A stretch of 64,000 nt of DNA from Eonycteris spelaea. Lineage: Eukaryota; Chordata; Mammalia; Chiroptera; Pteropodidae. Positions 47,337-58,710 of this stretch are shown in pieces. The stretch's first letter is position 1. Every line of letters starts with the position of its first letter. The translations under genes and the position numbers were made by a program. Under the pieces are notes generated by a model that ran no database searches, was not told the origin of the DNA, and worked only from the letters and a program-made list of their open reading frames with translations. The stretch spans positions 6,412,501 to 6,476,500 of the forward strand of contig PUFA01000034.1 of assembly GCA_003508835.1 (NCBI GenBank), read 5' to 3'.

Positions 47337-48299
47337 GCAGTAAAAAATGAGTCTACCCTCAAAAATGTTTGTAAAGTTAGTTTAGAAAAACTAAAATAAA
47401 ATGTCAAATAATAGTATTAACCACCCATATGTGTTTGCCCATCTTTTGGACATATAGAATTTTGGACAGTGATTGTCAGAAACATAAAGCAATTTCGCAT
47501 TCCTTACAAACATTCTCAAATTATGGTCTAATGTCTTAAATCATAAGGAGTACCTCTAGTCATTAAAGTAAGCATCTCCATTTGGCTTGATGTATGTTTA
47601 GTCTATTTCTTCTTGGCAAAAATATTTTAGCGTAAGTGTCCGAGCATAAGGCTGACAAAATGTTTTCTTTCCTACCCATTTGTGTGGTCTTGTTTAATAA
47701 AAATTATATTAAAAACTAAGTAGGGTTAGTTCAGAGGAATATATATGTGGCTTACTTGAAATTAAGAATAATCCATGAAAGTTAGGTGATTTCTAAGAGA
47801 GAAAATGTGAGAATATTTCTCTCTATCATTCACAGTGCCAACTATTTGATTATAGCCTTGCCTTGTTTCATTAGAAAAGTGAAAATCACACAATAAAAAG
47901 GAAATACTATTAATTTTTAGGAATAATTTAATTTATAACAAAATATATCACCATTTAACAATACATAGGTCTGGATTTGTTTCTACTTTTGTCTTTTTTG
48001 AAACTCTGGACAAGAAATTCTGCATTCCCATAGCATTATTCTTATGAGACTAGTATATAGGTACATGAGATAATAATTAATCTTAATTCAAAGAGCATGT
48101 ATTCAATTTTTCTTATGTGCCTAATATGTTGTTGAAGAATTCTAGGATATTACAACATAAATGACAAGACAAAATATATTCGTGTGATAATTATTATGTG
48201 TCCTACAAAGTAGCATGTGATAAGTTTTTATAGTTAACTATAGATAAGCTATTATAGTTTAGATCTGCTGTAAAAATGTAGAAGAGAGAAATTTATCAG
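47337..48299. other. AT-rich noncoding DNA
   Basis: Very AT-rich single-copy-looking sequence. Nothing recognised. Confidence 0.45.
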
Positions 48300-49380
48300 T
48301 GGGCTAGAAGAGACTGAGTATGCCTTATAGTTTAAACCTGCTATGGATCCTGAGAAAAGTAGATTGAAATAAAATAAATAAATGGGGAAGGTCATTTCCT
48401 CTTGGAAAACAGTATGAGGAAAGATTTTGAGTTGAGAGTGGGCACAGAGCAGAAAGCTTGAGTGAGACTAATTTCAGGAGGGTCTCGAGGACCAGGCTCA
48501 TGACGTTGGAGCCTACATTTTATACTGAAAGGATGAAAATTTTTTAAAAGGAGAGAGAAACATTAACATTTATTTAAATTGGGGAAACAACATACAAGAT
48601 CAATAGGGATATAGAGGAAGTAAAGGCAGAAAGACTACAGATAGTGCTCAAGAAGTGACCAATACTAAGTTCACGAGGTGGCCTTTCTTACTTTCTTTTC
48701 CTTCATACCTTATGTTCTTAGATATCTTCATTCATAATTATTATTATTTTTCATGGAGCAACTCAAATGAAACTGCTAGAGAAGTTGATCTGGAAGACTT
48801 CTATTTCACAAATGATGAATTTGGTTTTGCTCATGTTGATTTTGGGGTGAAGTTTTGTTGTGCAAATAGAAATGACCCTGAAGCAACTGGAGAGCCAGGC
48901 TAGAATTACCCAAGATGACAGAAGGGAGAACCATATGTGGATCATCACCATAGAAACAGTGATTAAAGAATGAGAAACTATAATGAAAATGTTCTAATGC
49001 GTGGATAGAGGGTGAAAGATAGCTTTGGTGAATTTCCCCAGTTACTGGCTGGCGGAAGGGAGAAAAAGGAGAGAAGTGGTGGGAGACAGGAAATAAACAG
49101 TGTCAGTCAAGTACAGTGTGAGAAAAAAATGGATGTTCACTGCCTCCCTGTGCTTAAAGGTCAAGTCTGAGGATTGTGAAAAAAAAATTTAATTTGCAAG
49201 AAGAGAATGATTTAGATTTTTTTTTTTTTAATTGGGCACATGTAGGTGTGAACAGAAGGAAGACTGAATTTCAGGGCATTAGGGAATGAAGTGGGGTTGT
49301 AGAAATGAGTTCATAATTGTATGTTGCTAGTGTAAGAAATTTGGAAAGGAAAAGAATGGAAGCGTGGCCGTAATTCGAGA
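48300..49380 (+). repeat. Ancient interspersed repeat, left part
   Basis: It belongs to the same family as 28140-29800. Pieces are 'gagtatgccttatagtttaa', 'ggaccaggctcatgacgttg', 'gagcctacattttatactga' and, further on, 'aggtcaagtctgaggattgt'. The sense L1 at 49385 splits it and the family resumes after 49871. The 82-codon plus frame at 48655-48903 is not supported as coding. Confidence 0.45.
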
Positions 49381-49384
49381 AAGC

Positions 49385-49870
49385 ACGTTCATTGCAACAT
49401 TATTCACAAGAGCCATGACATGGGAAGAACCTATGTCTGATGGATGATTGCATAAAGAAGATGTGGTACAGATATATAATAAAATACTACTCAGCCATAA
49501 AAAAGATGAAATATTGCCATTTATTCCAACACGGGTAGATCTTGAGAGTATTACGCTAAACAAAATAAGTCAGATAAAAAAGGACAAGAACCATGTGATT
49601 TCATTCATATATGAGATAAAGAAAAAAAGCCACAAGTGAACAAAGAAAACAAACAAGTAAACCAAACTCCTAGGTACAGACAGCAGAATGGTAATTGCCA
49701 GAGGCAAGGCGGGGTGAAAGGAAGACAAAGAGGGTAAAAGGGATCAAACACATGGTAATGGAAAGAAACTTGGCTTGAGGTGCTGAGCACACAGATGTCG
49801 TATTATAAAGTACACCTGAAGTTTATGTAGTGTTATTAACCAATGCTACCCCAATTTAATAAGAAAAAAA
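49385..49870 (+). mobile_element. L1 LINE 3' end, sense, 5'-truncated
   Basis: It starts inside the ORF2 C-terminal coding region (near 'ttcattgcaacattattcac') and continues through 'gatgtggtacagatatataa', 'actcagccataaaaaagatg', 'gagataaagaaaaaaagcc' and 'ggtaattgccagaggcaagg' to 'aagtacacctgaagtttatg' and a short A-rich tail ending near 49870. The reading frame 49448-49639 corresponds to the last part of ORF2 and ends in the 3' UTR. The 5' truncation means it is dead. The 3' UTR wording ('gggatcaaacacatggtaat') resembles bat L1. Confidence 0.85.
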
Positions 49871-50130
49871 GACATTTCAACATGGGTAAACCTGAAATAT
49901 GTAATATGTAGAGACTTCAGCAGTGGAAGGACCTGTTGAAGATGGCTGGGGAGTGACAGAGTGAGTGTGTGAATTGTGCAAAGACAGGAATTGAGGAGAC
50001 AGGTGGAGAGCTCTTTAGTTCTTTATCTTAAAAAGGGATGGCCTTATTTTTTAAGTCACTGGGAACAGAGTCTAAAGGAAGGTTGGTCGGGAACGAAGGG
50101 CTGATCGTCTTGGTTGTTTTGCAGAAAAAT
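49871..50130 (+). repeat. Ancient interspersed repeat, right part
   Basis: The purine-rich layout resumes after the L1: 'gtggaaggacctgttgaaga', 'gagctctttagttctttatc' and 'aaagggatggccttattttt'. It is the continuation of 48300-49380. Confidence 0.4.
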
Positions 50131-50419
50131 AAGGCAGGAATTTGCTGGCAAGAATTGAATGGAGGATTGAGAGAAATAGAAATATTTATATAGTAGAGTC
50201 TCATATATCAGTCCCACATTTAATTTATGTGACTATTACCAAATATGCTTTGAAAAAAAAGGGCAAAGAAACAAGTGCCTTCAGTTTCACGTGGTTAAGA
50301 TTATTGAATTTGTTCTTCATATAAAGAATGATTTATTTTTAAAATTTTCTGTAGCCATGAAATGAAAATATTAAGTATATTTTTTTATGGTGGACACTGC
50401 TATGTACTCAGAGCCTCTC
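50131..50419. other. AT-rich spacer
   Basis: Nothing recognised. A 60-codon frame (50142-50324) is not supported. Confidence 0.4.
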
Positions 50420-50760
50420 ATTAGATTGAAGGATCCATTTCCCCAAATGCTGGGAGGGCCTCCAGACAACACTCTTTAGCTGTTACCCCCGCTCTGGAAA
50501 TTGCCTTGGCTCAAGAAAAATGCCTAACTCAAGGTCATGTCCCCTTCTGGATGGCCCATATCCAGTGACTGATCAATATAGAAGAAAAAGACCCTACCTG
50601 CTGTCCTCAGCAGAGAACCAATTGGACATTCCAGCCAAACTCTAGAGCCGCTTACAGGGTTGGCTGAGTTCTACACTGAGATGTGTCGCCGTTCCTGCTT
50701 TCCTCCTGTCTTTCTAATGGGTGTTCGAGGACACCCGGGAACATTTTAATGCAAATCTAT
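50420..50760 (+). mobile_element. ERVL-type LTR, copy A
   Basis: Its pieces are 'ctcaagaaaaatgcctaact', 'ggatggcccatatccagtga', 'ctgatcaatatagaagaaaa', 'aattggacattccagccaaa', 'gggttggctgagttctacac' and 'gtgttcgaggacacccggg'. This order fits old ERVL LTRs of the LTR16/LTR33 kind, as I remember them. It shares its body with copy B about 370 bases downstream. No retroviral genes are adjacent. Confidence 0.55.
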
Positions 50761-50869
50761 GATGCGAAGTCCACTTCTCAGGAAAGCAAAGCTGCAGCAT
50801 TTGAAGACCTGTTCCCGCAGCTGCTGTGAATGCTGCTGGAACACAGCCTTCAAATGTTAGACTCCTTTA

Positions 50870-51195
50870 TGCTTTGTCTCAGCCCAAGAAAACTTTATAA
50901 AGTCATGTCTTCTTCCGGGACTGATCCCCATTCAATGACTAATCAATGTGGTGACAGAAAGGTCCATCACTGGCATTCCAACTTGGGACATTTCTGAGAG
51001 GCCATTCTACACCCTGAGCTCCCCATGGAATTGGCCGAGGCCTTTCTTAGGGCTACATTGCTGCTCAACCTCTGCCCAGTTCTCTTCAGTCCTGTCTCTT
51101 CTCCAGGTGTGAGTCCGAGGGCGCCTCTTAATCCATGTTCTGCACGCTTAACTCCACCTGGGAGTCTGTTGCCCATGAAACATAACCTTGGACAT
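50870..51195 (+). mobile_element. ERVL-type LTR, copy B
   Basis: It repeats the order of copy A: 'cagcccaagaaaactttata', 'catgtcttcttccgggactg', 'ttcaatgactaatcaatgtg', 'ggcattccaacttgggacat' and 'tctcttctccaggtgtgag'. It also retains the closing part 'cttaactccacctgggagtc', 'tgttgcccatgaaacataac' and 'cttggacat', which copy A has lost. Frames at 50967-51222 on both strands are by-products. Confidence 0.6.
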
Positions 51196-51269
51196 CTTGC
51201 TAAACCAGGTTTTACTTTTTAACACTAATTTTTACCTTAACAAAGTACTCTAATGAAATTCTCTTGTTG

Positions 51270-51525
51270 AATTTGATTTTCCTGGAAATAAACCCAGGCA
51301 TTTTAGTTTGCATTGCTTTATTGGGCTTCACAGGTGTGACTTATTTTTACAAATGGAAGGCAAGACCCTCCACCACCAAAAAGATCGCGGCTCGCATTCT
51401 CGCGATGTCTCGCGATGCTCGCGTTCTCGGGGTGCCGCATTCCCGCGATGTGCACGTTCTCAAGGCTGCTTTGCTGCATGGTGGCCTGAGACCAGAAGCT
51501 TGAACCTCTCCGTGGGATACCTGTA
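51270..51525 (+). mobile_element. Tigger-type DNA transposon remnant with CpG-dense core
   Basis: The left part reads 'tgctttattgggcttcacag' then 'acaaatggaaggcaagaccc' and 'tccaccaccaaaaagatcg', as in a laurasiatherian nonautonomous Tigger1-like element. The right part 'agcttgaacctctccgtggg' and 'atacctgta' is the decayed terminal repeat ending next to a TA. The middle (51386-51455) has 14 CpGs in 70 bases and two adjacent perfect decamers TCTCGCGATG at 51398-51417. No transposase is present. The reading frames through it (51264-51526 and 51318-51611) are by-products. Confidence 0.6.
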
Positions 51526-51922
51526 AGTGAATACGTTTTATCTTTTGTTAGGAAGGCGTTTGCCTTCAGTGCCCATGGTTTAAAGTTCTTCAGGGTCCCC
51601 TGTAATGCCACCTGGTTAAGAACGTGTGTGTGTAATGTTTTGCTTTACTGATTTTCGTTATCAGCACTCGTATTTTAAATTTTATTTAAGCTTCATGTTA
51701 TTAAATTTATAATTACCTGAGACCTCTGTAGAGTACTAATCAATACATGTTCCTATTTAGCCACACTATCTAGAAGGCAATTTCTGTTACTCTTTTACTG
51801 AATATTGAAAAAGTGGTTCGGTAATGCCGATAACTTTAGCTGAGTGCGACAGAAATTGCTGTTTTTCTCCAATATCCATTTCTTTATGATTTAATTATAG
51901 TTTCTCTCACCCCACCTTCCAC
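51526..51922. other. AT-rich noncoding DNA
   Basis: Nothing recognised. Confidence 0.4.
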
Positions 51923-51939
51923 TTTTTTTTTTTTTTTTT
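51923..51939. repeat. Oligo-T tract (17 T)
   Basis: A pure T run at the left edge of the LTR-like segment. Confidence 0.95.
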
Positions 51940-51944
51940 GGAGC

Positions 51945-52250
51945 GCATAGGTTACTGTGTTCAACACTACATTTTCCATCCTCCTTTGCAGCTGGGTGTG
52001 GTTGTGTGACTAAATTCTGGGTATTTGCAATGTGAATAGAAACAAGGTGGTATGCAATGCCTAGAGGACAGACAGCTGCCTGCTGATTAATGTGAATGTA
52101 AAGGCAGGAGCTAGAGCAGTGACCTTTGACCTTATTGAGGCCACCACCTCAGCCAAGACTTTCACATGAGAGAGAAACATGTCTTTTATTTAAGCCATTA
52201 TTATTTTGGGGTCTTCTTTTTACAGTAGTCAAAACAAGTCCTTAACCAAT
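51945..52250 (+). mobile_element. Possible MaLR/MLT-like LTR
   Basis: The segments 'tttgcagctgggtgtggttg', 'tgtgactaaattctgggtat', 'acatgagagagaaacatgtc', 'tatttaagccattattattt' and 'tggggtcttctttttacagt' match the 3' half of an LTR-like mammalian repeat. I recall the consensus but not its exact name. Confidence 0.4.
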
Positions 52251-54375
52251 CCTCTAGAAACATGCATATCTTAGGATTTTTTCTAATGTAATCAGTTAGC
52301 GGCTTGTCCACAGGTTGGAAAGTATATAAATTCTTCTAAAACTATGCTTGTTAACCTGGGCTGTTTATGCCCTGATGAGTAGGTAAGTGGTGGTGTTCCA
52401 GAGTTCAGGGAGGCTTAGGATCAATATGATATATCTTTTCCAAATACTGAGTTTACTCAAAGTTTAATAATAAAGTGAATTGCAAAAGTGTCCCAAAGAT
52501 GATTAAATTATTTAAATATTCAAATAGTTATATTTTAAAGGATAATGCAAAATACCACGATATTTTAGGACAAACATAAAACTTAAAAGACATTTATTTA
52601 ATGCTTGAGATGGGCTACTTTTTGCTGTGTCCCCAGCCTACCAAGGGTTCATGTTCCTAATCCCTTTGTTTTCATGGTGGTGCTTCCAGGGAAAGTTTCA
52701 GAAACACTTTTCTATGGAGATATTCTATCTCTATGTCAGGAGCTCTCAGGCTGAATCAAAATGATCTTTACCTTATCTACAATGGCATTTAATTTGTTCT
52801 TTGTGGGTCAATGCCATTTCTTAAACTGATGATTTGGTGTTTTAGAAATATCGTATTTTAGAAATTGCAGAACTGACTTTTGCGATTTTTCTTGACTTTA
52901 TTCTTCAAGTTTTAAAAAAGATTCTTACAGTTTTCAACAGAGGTCTTATTTATTCCAGCTCAGTAGTTATACATGGCTGAGTCTGGCTCAGACCACGGAG
53001 GCCAATTTATTGTTTTTGGCTGTCCTTTTCCAACTTTGTTATTCAAACCCTTGGGTGGCTGCATGCTCGTTTTTGAGTGTCTGATAGAGTTTGAGAGATT
53101 CCTCTCAGATAAAGCAGACTGTTGGAATGTTACTTGGGTTCTAGTCTGTGACATAAGTTTTGTTATAAATCCAAAACTGCAAATACAAATAGATTTTCTT
53201 CCTGATTGCAATTATCCTCCAGAATATTAAACCTAAGAGCTAACAGTGGGGATAAAAATCAGATAGAGGGTGAATGTGTTTAATATAGTTTTGAAGAGAG
53301 ACCTTTTAGGGTGGCTTTGGAATCTTGAATGGAACTAATTGCGTTATTTAGTAGCTGGCATTTAGGAAAGCCAGGTAGAATTCTTTTGCTCTGTATCTTT
53401 ATGAAATGGGTGCATTCATAAAGGGGGTAGAGATAAGATTGGAGAATCCTCTGGCTTCATACTAATGATCAACAAAAGGTCCATTCTCCTTAGCATTGTG
53501 GCTAATGAAATTAAAATACTGGATGACAGGAGGCAGTTATCCTCCATTTGTGGTTAGCACGCAACCTGAGTGCTAACCTTATGCTGAGCAGCATGAGGAG
53601 TCTAAAGGATAAGGAACAAACAAACAAGTGGGAGAGATGGTACCTGAAACCAAGAACAGTGCAAAACCACAAGTGACAAACTGTCAAAATGCCATGGGAA
53701 TTGCGTTTGGGACACGATGGTCAATTGATCATCGTGCTTGGCAAAGTCAGCTGCAGCCGAAGAAAAGCCTGAAAATGAAAAACTGAGGTGTTGTAAAGGG
53801 GACCCTTTATGCAACTACGGTTATGTTTCGGCAACGCAGTGACAAAAACTCATTTGGCAAAGAACGTGGAGTGGAGAAATGAGCGTTAGTGGGGGCATCA
53901 AGTACATGCGCCTGCTCTGCACGAAGAAGCTTCAGCAAGTTGCCGGGCTGCTCTGGGTCTTGTTCTTGTCACTTTAAGATGTTTCATAATGATCCAGTAA
54001 GGGTACTTGATCTGCAACTATAGGAACCAATTTTGCCTATTTAAGCAGAAAAGCAATTTAATGGAAAGATTTAAAGGGGTGTTGTTTATAGAATCAGGAG
54101 AATGCTGAAGAAACCAAGTTAACTTTGGGAGTCTAGGAAGTTAAAAAGGAAGAATGTCACCCTGGGATGTATCCAGTGTTTGTGCCCTTTGCCCTAGGAT
54201 CAGCTTTCAGGCAGACAGAATCTGATTTGCCTAATTTGAGTCACATGGAGGAGATTGGGGATGGACAGCAGCTTTGTTTGACAGACTCTCTCAGCTGTAT
54301 CCAGTGGATACGGCAGAAAAGGGGGAAATGCATACTATATTTTTCTACCTTCCAGTTAATACACAGCATCACTGG
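52251..54375. other. Unique-looking noncoding DNA
   Basis: About 2.1 kb has no named repeat. Two overlapping frames on opposite strands (52960-53230) of roughly equal length and no domain suggest chance openness. The 52960-53230 stretch has balanced composition and reads like single-copy sequence. Confidence 0.4.
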
Positions 54376-54379
54376 GCTT

Positions 54380-54560
54380 TGAGTGTTGGTAGTTACATTA
54401 TCTTGGTTAAGTTAATTGAAATCTTTGGAACCTCAATTTTCTCATCTGTAATTATAGTATTTAATTCAAAGGGTTGTTGAGAGTATACATTGAGGTAAGG
54501 TACACTAAATCTTAGACTATTGAATGGAACATAGCCTAACACTCAATTACTATTCTATTA
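54380..54560 (+). mobile_element. MIR SINE, sense
   Basis: The segments 'ttatcttggttaagttaatt', 'ggaacctcaattttctcatc', 'tgtaattatagtatttaatt', 'caaagggttgttgagagtat' and 'gaatggaacatagcctaaca' are the second half of a MIR. Confidence 0.75.
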
Positions 54561-57500
54561 ATCTTTGGAGAAAGGAATCGTGTATCGTTTAGCATGTGTC
54601 TTGAATATATCCAAGTATGTTCTTCCATGCATGGATATGTTAATGGCTCTCTTATGTCTATTTGTGCTTGTCTATTTTTGAGCATATCATTATTAATGAA
54701 TTTTTATGAATACTTCTTTGAGTGCACAGTGCTAGAAATACAAAGATGCGTAATATGGCATTTGCCTTTGAGGGAAATTGTAAAATGCTAAATAGATATA
54801 ACTTAACAAGCACATTAAATGTAAAACATATACGGTGATGTTTCTAAGTGCTAAATAAGAACATCTAGGCAAACTAAAACCACTAAAAATTAGAGTGGTT
54901 ATTTGATTTAAAATAACTGAAAAAACTTATCGTATATTAAGATACAGAATACACGTTCATATTTTATCATTGCCTCTGGTTCCATCCAACCAAGAAGTAC
55001 TGCTCTTACTACTCTCCATTTTCTCTTTTCTCTAATTTCATTATACAAGCTCTGGGTACAACAGTCATTAGCACCCTTGGAGCATTACACTTGCTGTGCC
55101 TTTGAACTAGTCCCTCACCTGGAGTCAACAGCCCCAGACTAAAATCCTCCTCATGAGCTCAGGGTTCCACTGGCACCTGCCTGCCTCCTTCTAAATGTGG
55201 GTTAAGAAGCCTCCCTGGGACTGAGAGAGACACCTTGTAGGAGGCTGTGGTCGTGCTCCGGGGTGTACTCCGCGGTGAGTAGGGGGAGGTTCCTGTGCCA
55301 TTTGCTCTCCTAGTGTCTTTGTGCGGTGAACAACTGCAGAAAGGGACAGCCCTGTGCCTGGGCCTCTTCTCTCTTCCAAGTGCATGATTCTTGACCCCCT
55401 TTTGTGGCCTTTTTAATTTTTAAAAAATCTCCATAGAGTTTTATCTCTTGAACATCCAGATCCGGGCTTCTTAGCTCTGGCCCATCTGCCACCAACTTAA
55501 CCACAGTGATGGATTCAGGAACAATCATAGAGCAACTGTAATAGCCAATTAGTTTTGTTTGGACAGTGAGGCTGGGGGATTTGGTGATTGGAAATCCCAG
55601 AATCATGAATGGGAAATTTTATGCCTGAGACCAAAAGTGCAAAAAATATATGGACCTCTTGAAAGATTGGGTTCAGTTCACATTTACTATTTTAACACCC
55701 ACAAGTGATTGAGATTTCATAAAACCATAAAGAGGTACTGACATTTCTCATAGCATTGCATGTACATGGTCAGAATCAGGGTCTTATAATTGACCCAAGA
55801 GAAAACATTAAGGCAGTCTGTCCATTATAAACCAAGGTCTTGGTTTATTTTTTTAAGTGTACATTTGAAGTAAATTGACCACTTTTCATAAAGGAGAATA
55901 CAGCATTAAGAGAATGGATGCATATTTTAAAAATTGAGTGACAATAGCTAGTTCTAAATCTAAAATTGATTAAAACAAATGAAAGACTTGGAATATTTTC
56001 TTGATTTTTTTTTTTTGGCAGAAATTACACGTCCACATTGCAAGCTTAATGATTGTATGTGGTGATTAAAACTTGAGTAATAATTTTTTTCTTTGAAAAA
56101 ATATAATAAATGCATGTGGCATCCATCATATTCAGGACTACTCTGTCAGATGGTAGAATTTCTGAGTGCTTAAAAATATTAACTCCTTTGCATAATGCCA
56201 TTCGGGAGTAATTTCTACCTATGGCTCCCATTCTGTCGATGAGAAGATGAGTCAGGATGATTCTATCAGGTTAGTGGCAGAATCCCAGTAAAGATCCAGT
56301 CATTCATGTAGTCCAAGCCCAGGGTCGGGCCCTCTGTGGGAGACCGAGGGGACCTTACTGGATTGTCTGACACATGGGCTCATGAAGTCAGAATCACAGC
56401 ACCTTGCTTCCCTCCTCTTCTTCCTATCGTATGACCCTTCCATAGAGGGTATTGGTTTTTAGAATCTTGTATGTAATTTCACCTATACTTAATCTGCACA
56501 GAATTAAAAACGCAAATCTTGTTCCCAGGGGCAATATTGAATGCTCTGTTGCTGAACCACTTGTCTGCTCCTTGCTTTCCTAAACATACCAGTTTATTAA
56601 TTCATTTGTGTTTTCCCAATTCTAACACCGCACCCCCAACAAGAAAGCAAATCCAAAGATGGGGGAAACAAACAGTCCCTAAATCATGTAGAGGCGAAAT
56701 CAAATCGAAACAACTCATAGGGAACCCTGATTTTTCTCATCGGTGGACCCCACTCACCATTCTGTCAGTCGTTGGCCAACCTAGGAGCTAGTCAGGTTGT
56801 CTCTGGACAGCTGGGCATAAAAAATGACCTTGGTTGTGTGTTTTCTGAAGCCAGAATATGTATTCTTGGTTTTGCTCAGTTGCCTGACCAATAAAACAGG
56901 ATTCTGTTTAAGATAGCATTTTTTTTCAACCTTGGCCTCTGAAGTCTTCCAGAATATTGGAAACCTGTTAAAGCATAAACATATGTCACACAGAGAGAGG
57001 ATAGTCAAAGAAAGCAGGATGGCAAAGTCAAAGATGCAAATTAAAACCCAGGAAGAATCAATTAAATAGGCACCAAAGGTCTGTTTAAATGATTAAATGA
57101 GACAGAATTGCATCTTGATATGAATAAATTACCGGAATGTGTGAGAAATGAAGGCATGAGAGGCTTGTGATGGGGAGGATAAGTGAATAGACGTGAGAAG
57201 AGAGATTCAATATAGGTGATGCGCACACAGTCTCAGGTTTTGGTTATTAATTGATTAAATATGCAAAATTGTCACCATAGCCTCTGGTAATTGTACAAAA
57301 CATGAATACAAACAGTGAACTCCCACGGCTGGAAGAATAACGAGAGGAAAGGTGCCGTTTCGCACGCTGCTAGTGAGCACGAGTCTCCTGTTACCACTGC
57401 CGCTCAGCGTAAGTGCAGTGCGTCATGAAGCTAAGTCAGGATGCACTGTGTCTTGTGGTCTCCCCACTCCCTCCTGCCCAGCTGGAGAGACCTGGCGTAG
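54561..57500. other. Mostly unclassified noncoding DNA
   Basis: Near 54725 a 'cagtgctagaaatacaaaga' piece resembles the start of the ancient repeat. The 98-codon minus frame (55310-55606) and the 90-codon plus frame (56519-56791) have no domain. An oligo-T run is at 56007-56016. Confidence 0.4.
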
Positions 57501-58045
57501 GCTGCTGTGGGATGATCTCTTCCCTGAGTGCTTTCACGTATATCGCATAATCCTTAAAGCAAGGTGAGAAAGGTGAGCACGGTTACAATGCCAGGTTTCC
57601 AGGGCAGAAACCAGAAAGCAGAGGAACTCGGGTACCCACACCTGTGCACAGCCAGGGGTTGCCCCAAGGCTGCCTGCCATGTGTGGTTGTGCAGGGCATG
57701 CAGTGCAGGGGACTGCTGGCCAAGAGGACAAGTGGGGGCTGAGAGCAAACCCTGTTCGCGTCATCACGCCATGCAGCTTGTTAGGGCTTGTCTGGCTAAA
57801 GGCAGGGGAGTCCTTTCCTAGTTTGCAGCGGACAGATGTAAAGCCCAGCGTGGACCTGAGCTGAACTTGGGTCTCTTGGTGCTCTCCCATTTCTTCTGCT
57901 TTCCTGTCCACCTCAGGGTCCTTGCAGGGTTCACCTCAGACTCTTCAGCCTGAAAAGAGTAGGGTGTTCGGTTACCTAGATCTTTTTCGTCGTTTCTCAG
58001 TTGTTGTTTATGCACATGATCCTTTTAAACTTTTATATTATTCTT
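57501..58045. other. GC-richer noncoding DNA
   Basis: Several overlapping frames on both strands (up to 125 codons, 57534-57911) reflect the higher GC content. The left part near 57530-57660 may be a decayed antisense MIR. No gene is called. Confidence 0.35.
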
Positions 58046-58049
58046 CACC

Positions 58050-58245
58050 TTTTTCTGAGGGCTTTCCCATACATTATCTTAGAAATAACCTTATGTAAAA
58101 ATGATCCCCACCTCACAGAGAAAAAACCAAAAACCAAAAAACAAAACAGAACTTCTCAAGGGCACAGAGCAAGTAAGAGGCAACGCCAAGGTTAGAAGCC
58201 AGATGTATGTCCCTGCTTCTGGGGCTCTGTGCAGCACCCCAGTTT
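58050..58245 (-). mobile_element. MIR SINE, antisense
   Basis: The + strand shows 'cccatacattatcttagaaa', 'aatgatccccacctcacaga', 'ctcaagggcacagagcaagt' and 'gccaaggttagaagccagat'. This is the antisense order of MIR, with an A/C-rich insertion (AAAAAACCAAAAACCAAAAA) at the core. Confidence 0.7.
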
Positions 58246-58710
58246 ACCTCAAGCCCAACTTCCCCTCACCAACTCGTAACAGTCTCTCTTGGCTTCTGTC
58301 CAAGTAACTAACCGTTTTTACCTCTTCCATGAATCTATTCATGGCTTAATCACATGGGCCAATAACACCATTTCCTCCCTGCTGAAATTTAATGAAATAT
58401 CCGTATAGTCTTGGCCCGAGACAAGTAAGATCAAGACTGGCCCTGACTTAACTCCTCTCATTAACATGCCAGATTGCTGCTGAGCTTCTGTAAGAGGTGT
58501 TGCATGGCCTTCTGCTCCTCATGTTAGCTTTAAAGGGGCCAACTGATCCCATCTCCATGTTTCTGCCTACCAGACCCTGAACCAATCCAGAAATTGTCTC
58601 TGGGGGCCAGGAGAGAGGACTGAGTTTATGAACGTAAGAAAGGATGTGGCTGGGAGTTAATGCCAAAATTCAGTTCTGACTGTCTGCCTACCCCACCCCA
58701 GGCTGCACAG
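58246..58710. other. Unclassified noncoding DNA
   Basis: Single-copy-looking DNA with a 72-codon minus frame. Nothing recognised. Confidence 0.4.

Noticed and set aside
49448..49639. Lysine-rich 63-codon frame resembling a small protein
   Set aside because: It is the C-terminal end of a dead, 5'-truncated L1 ORF2, not an independent gene.
57534..57911. 125-codon minus frame in GC-richer DNA
   Set aside because: Several overlapping frames on both strands exist here, as expected from fewer stop codons at higher GC content.
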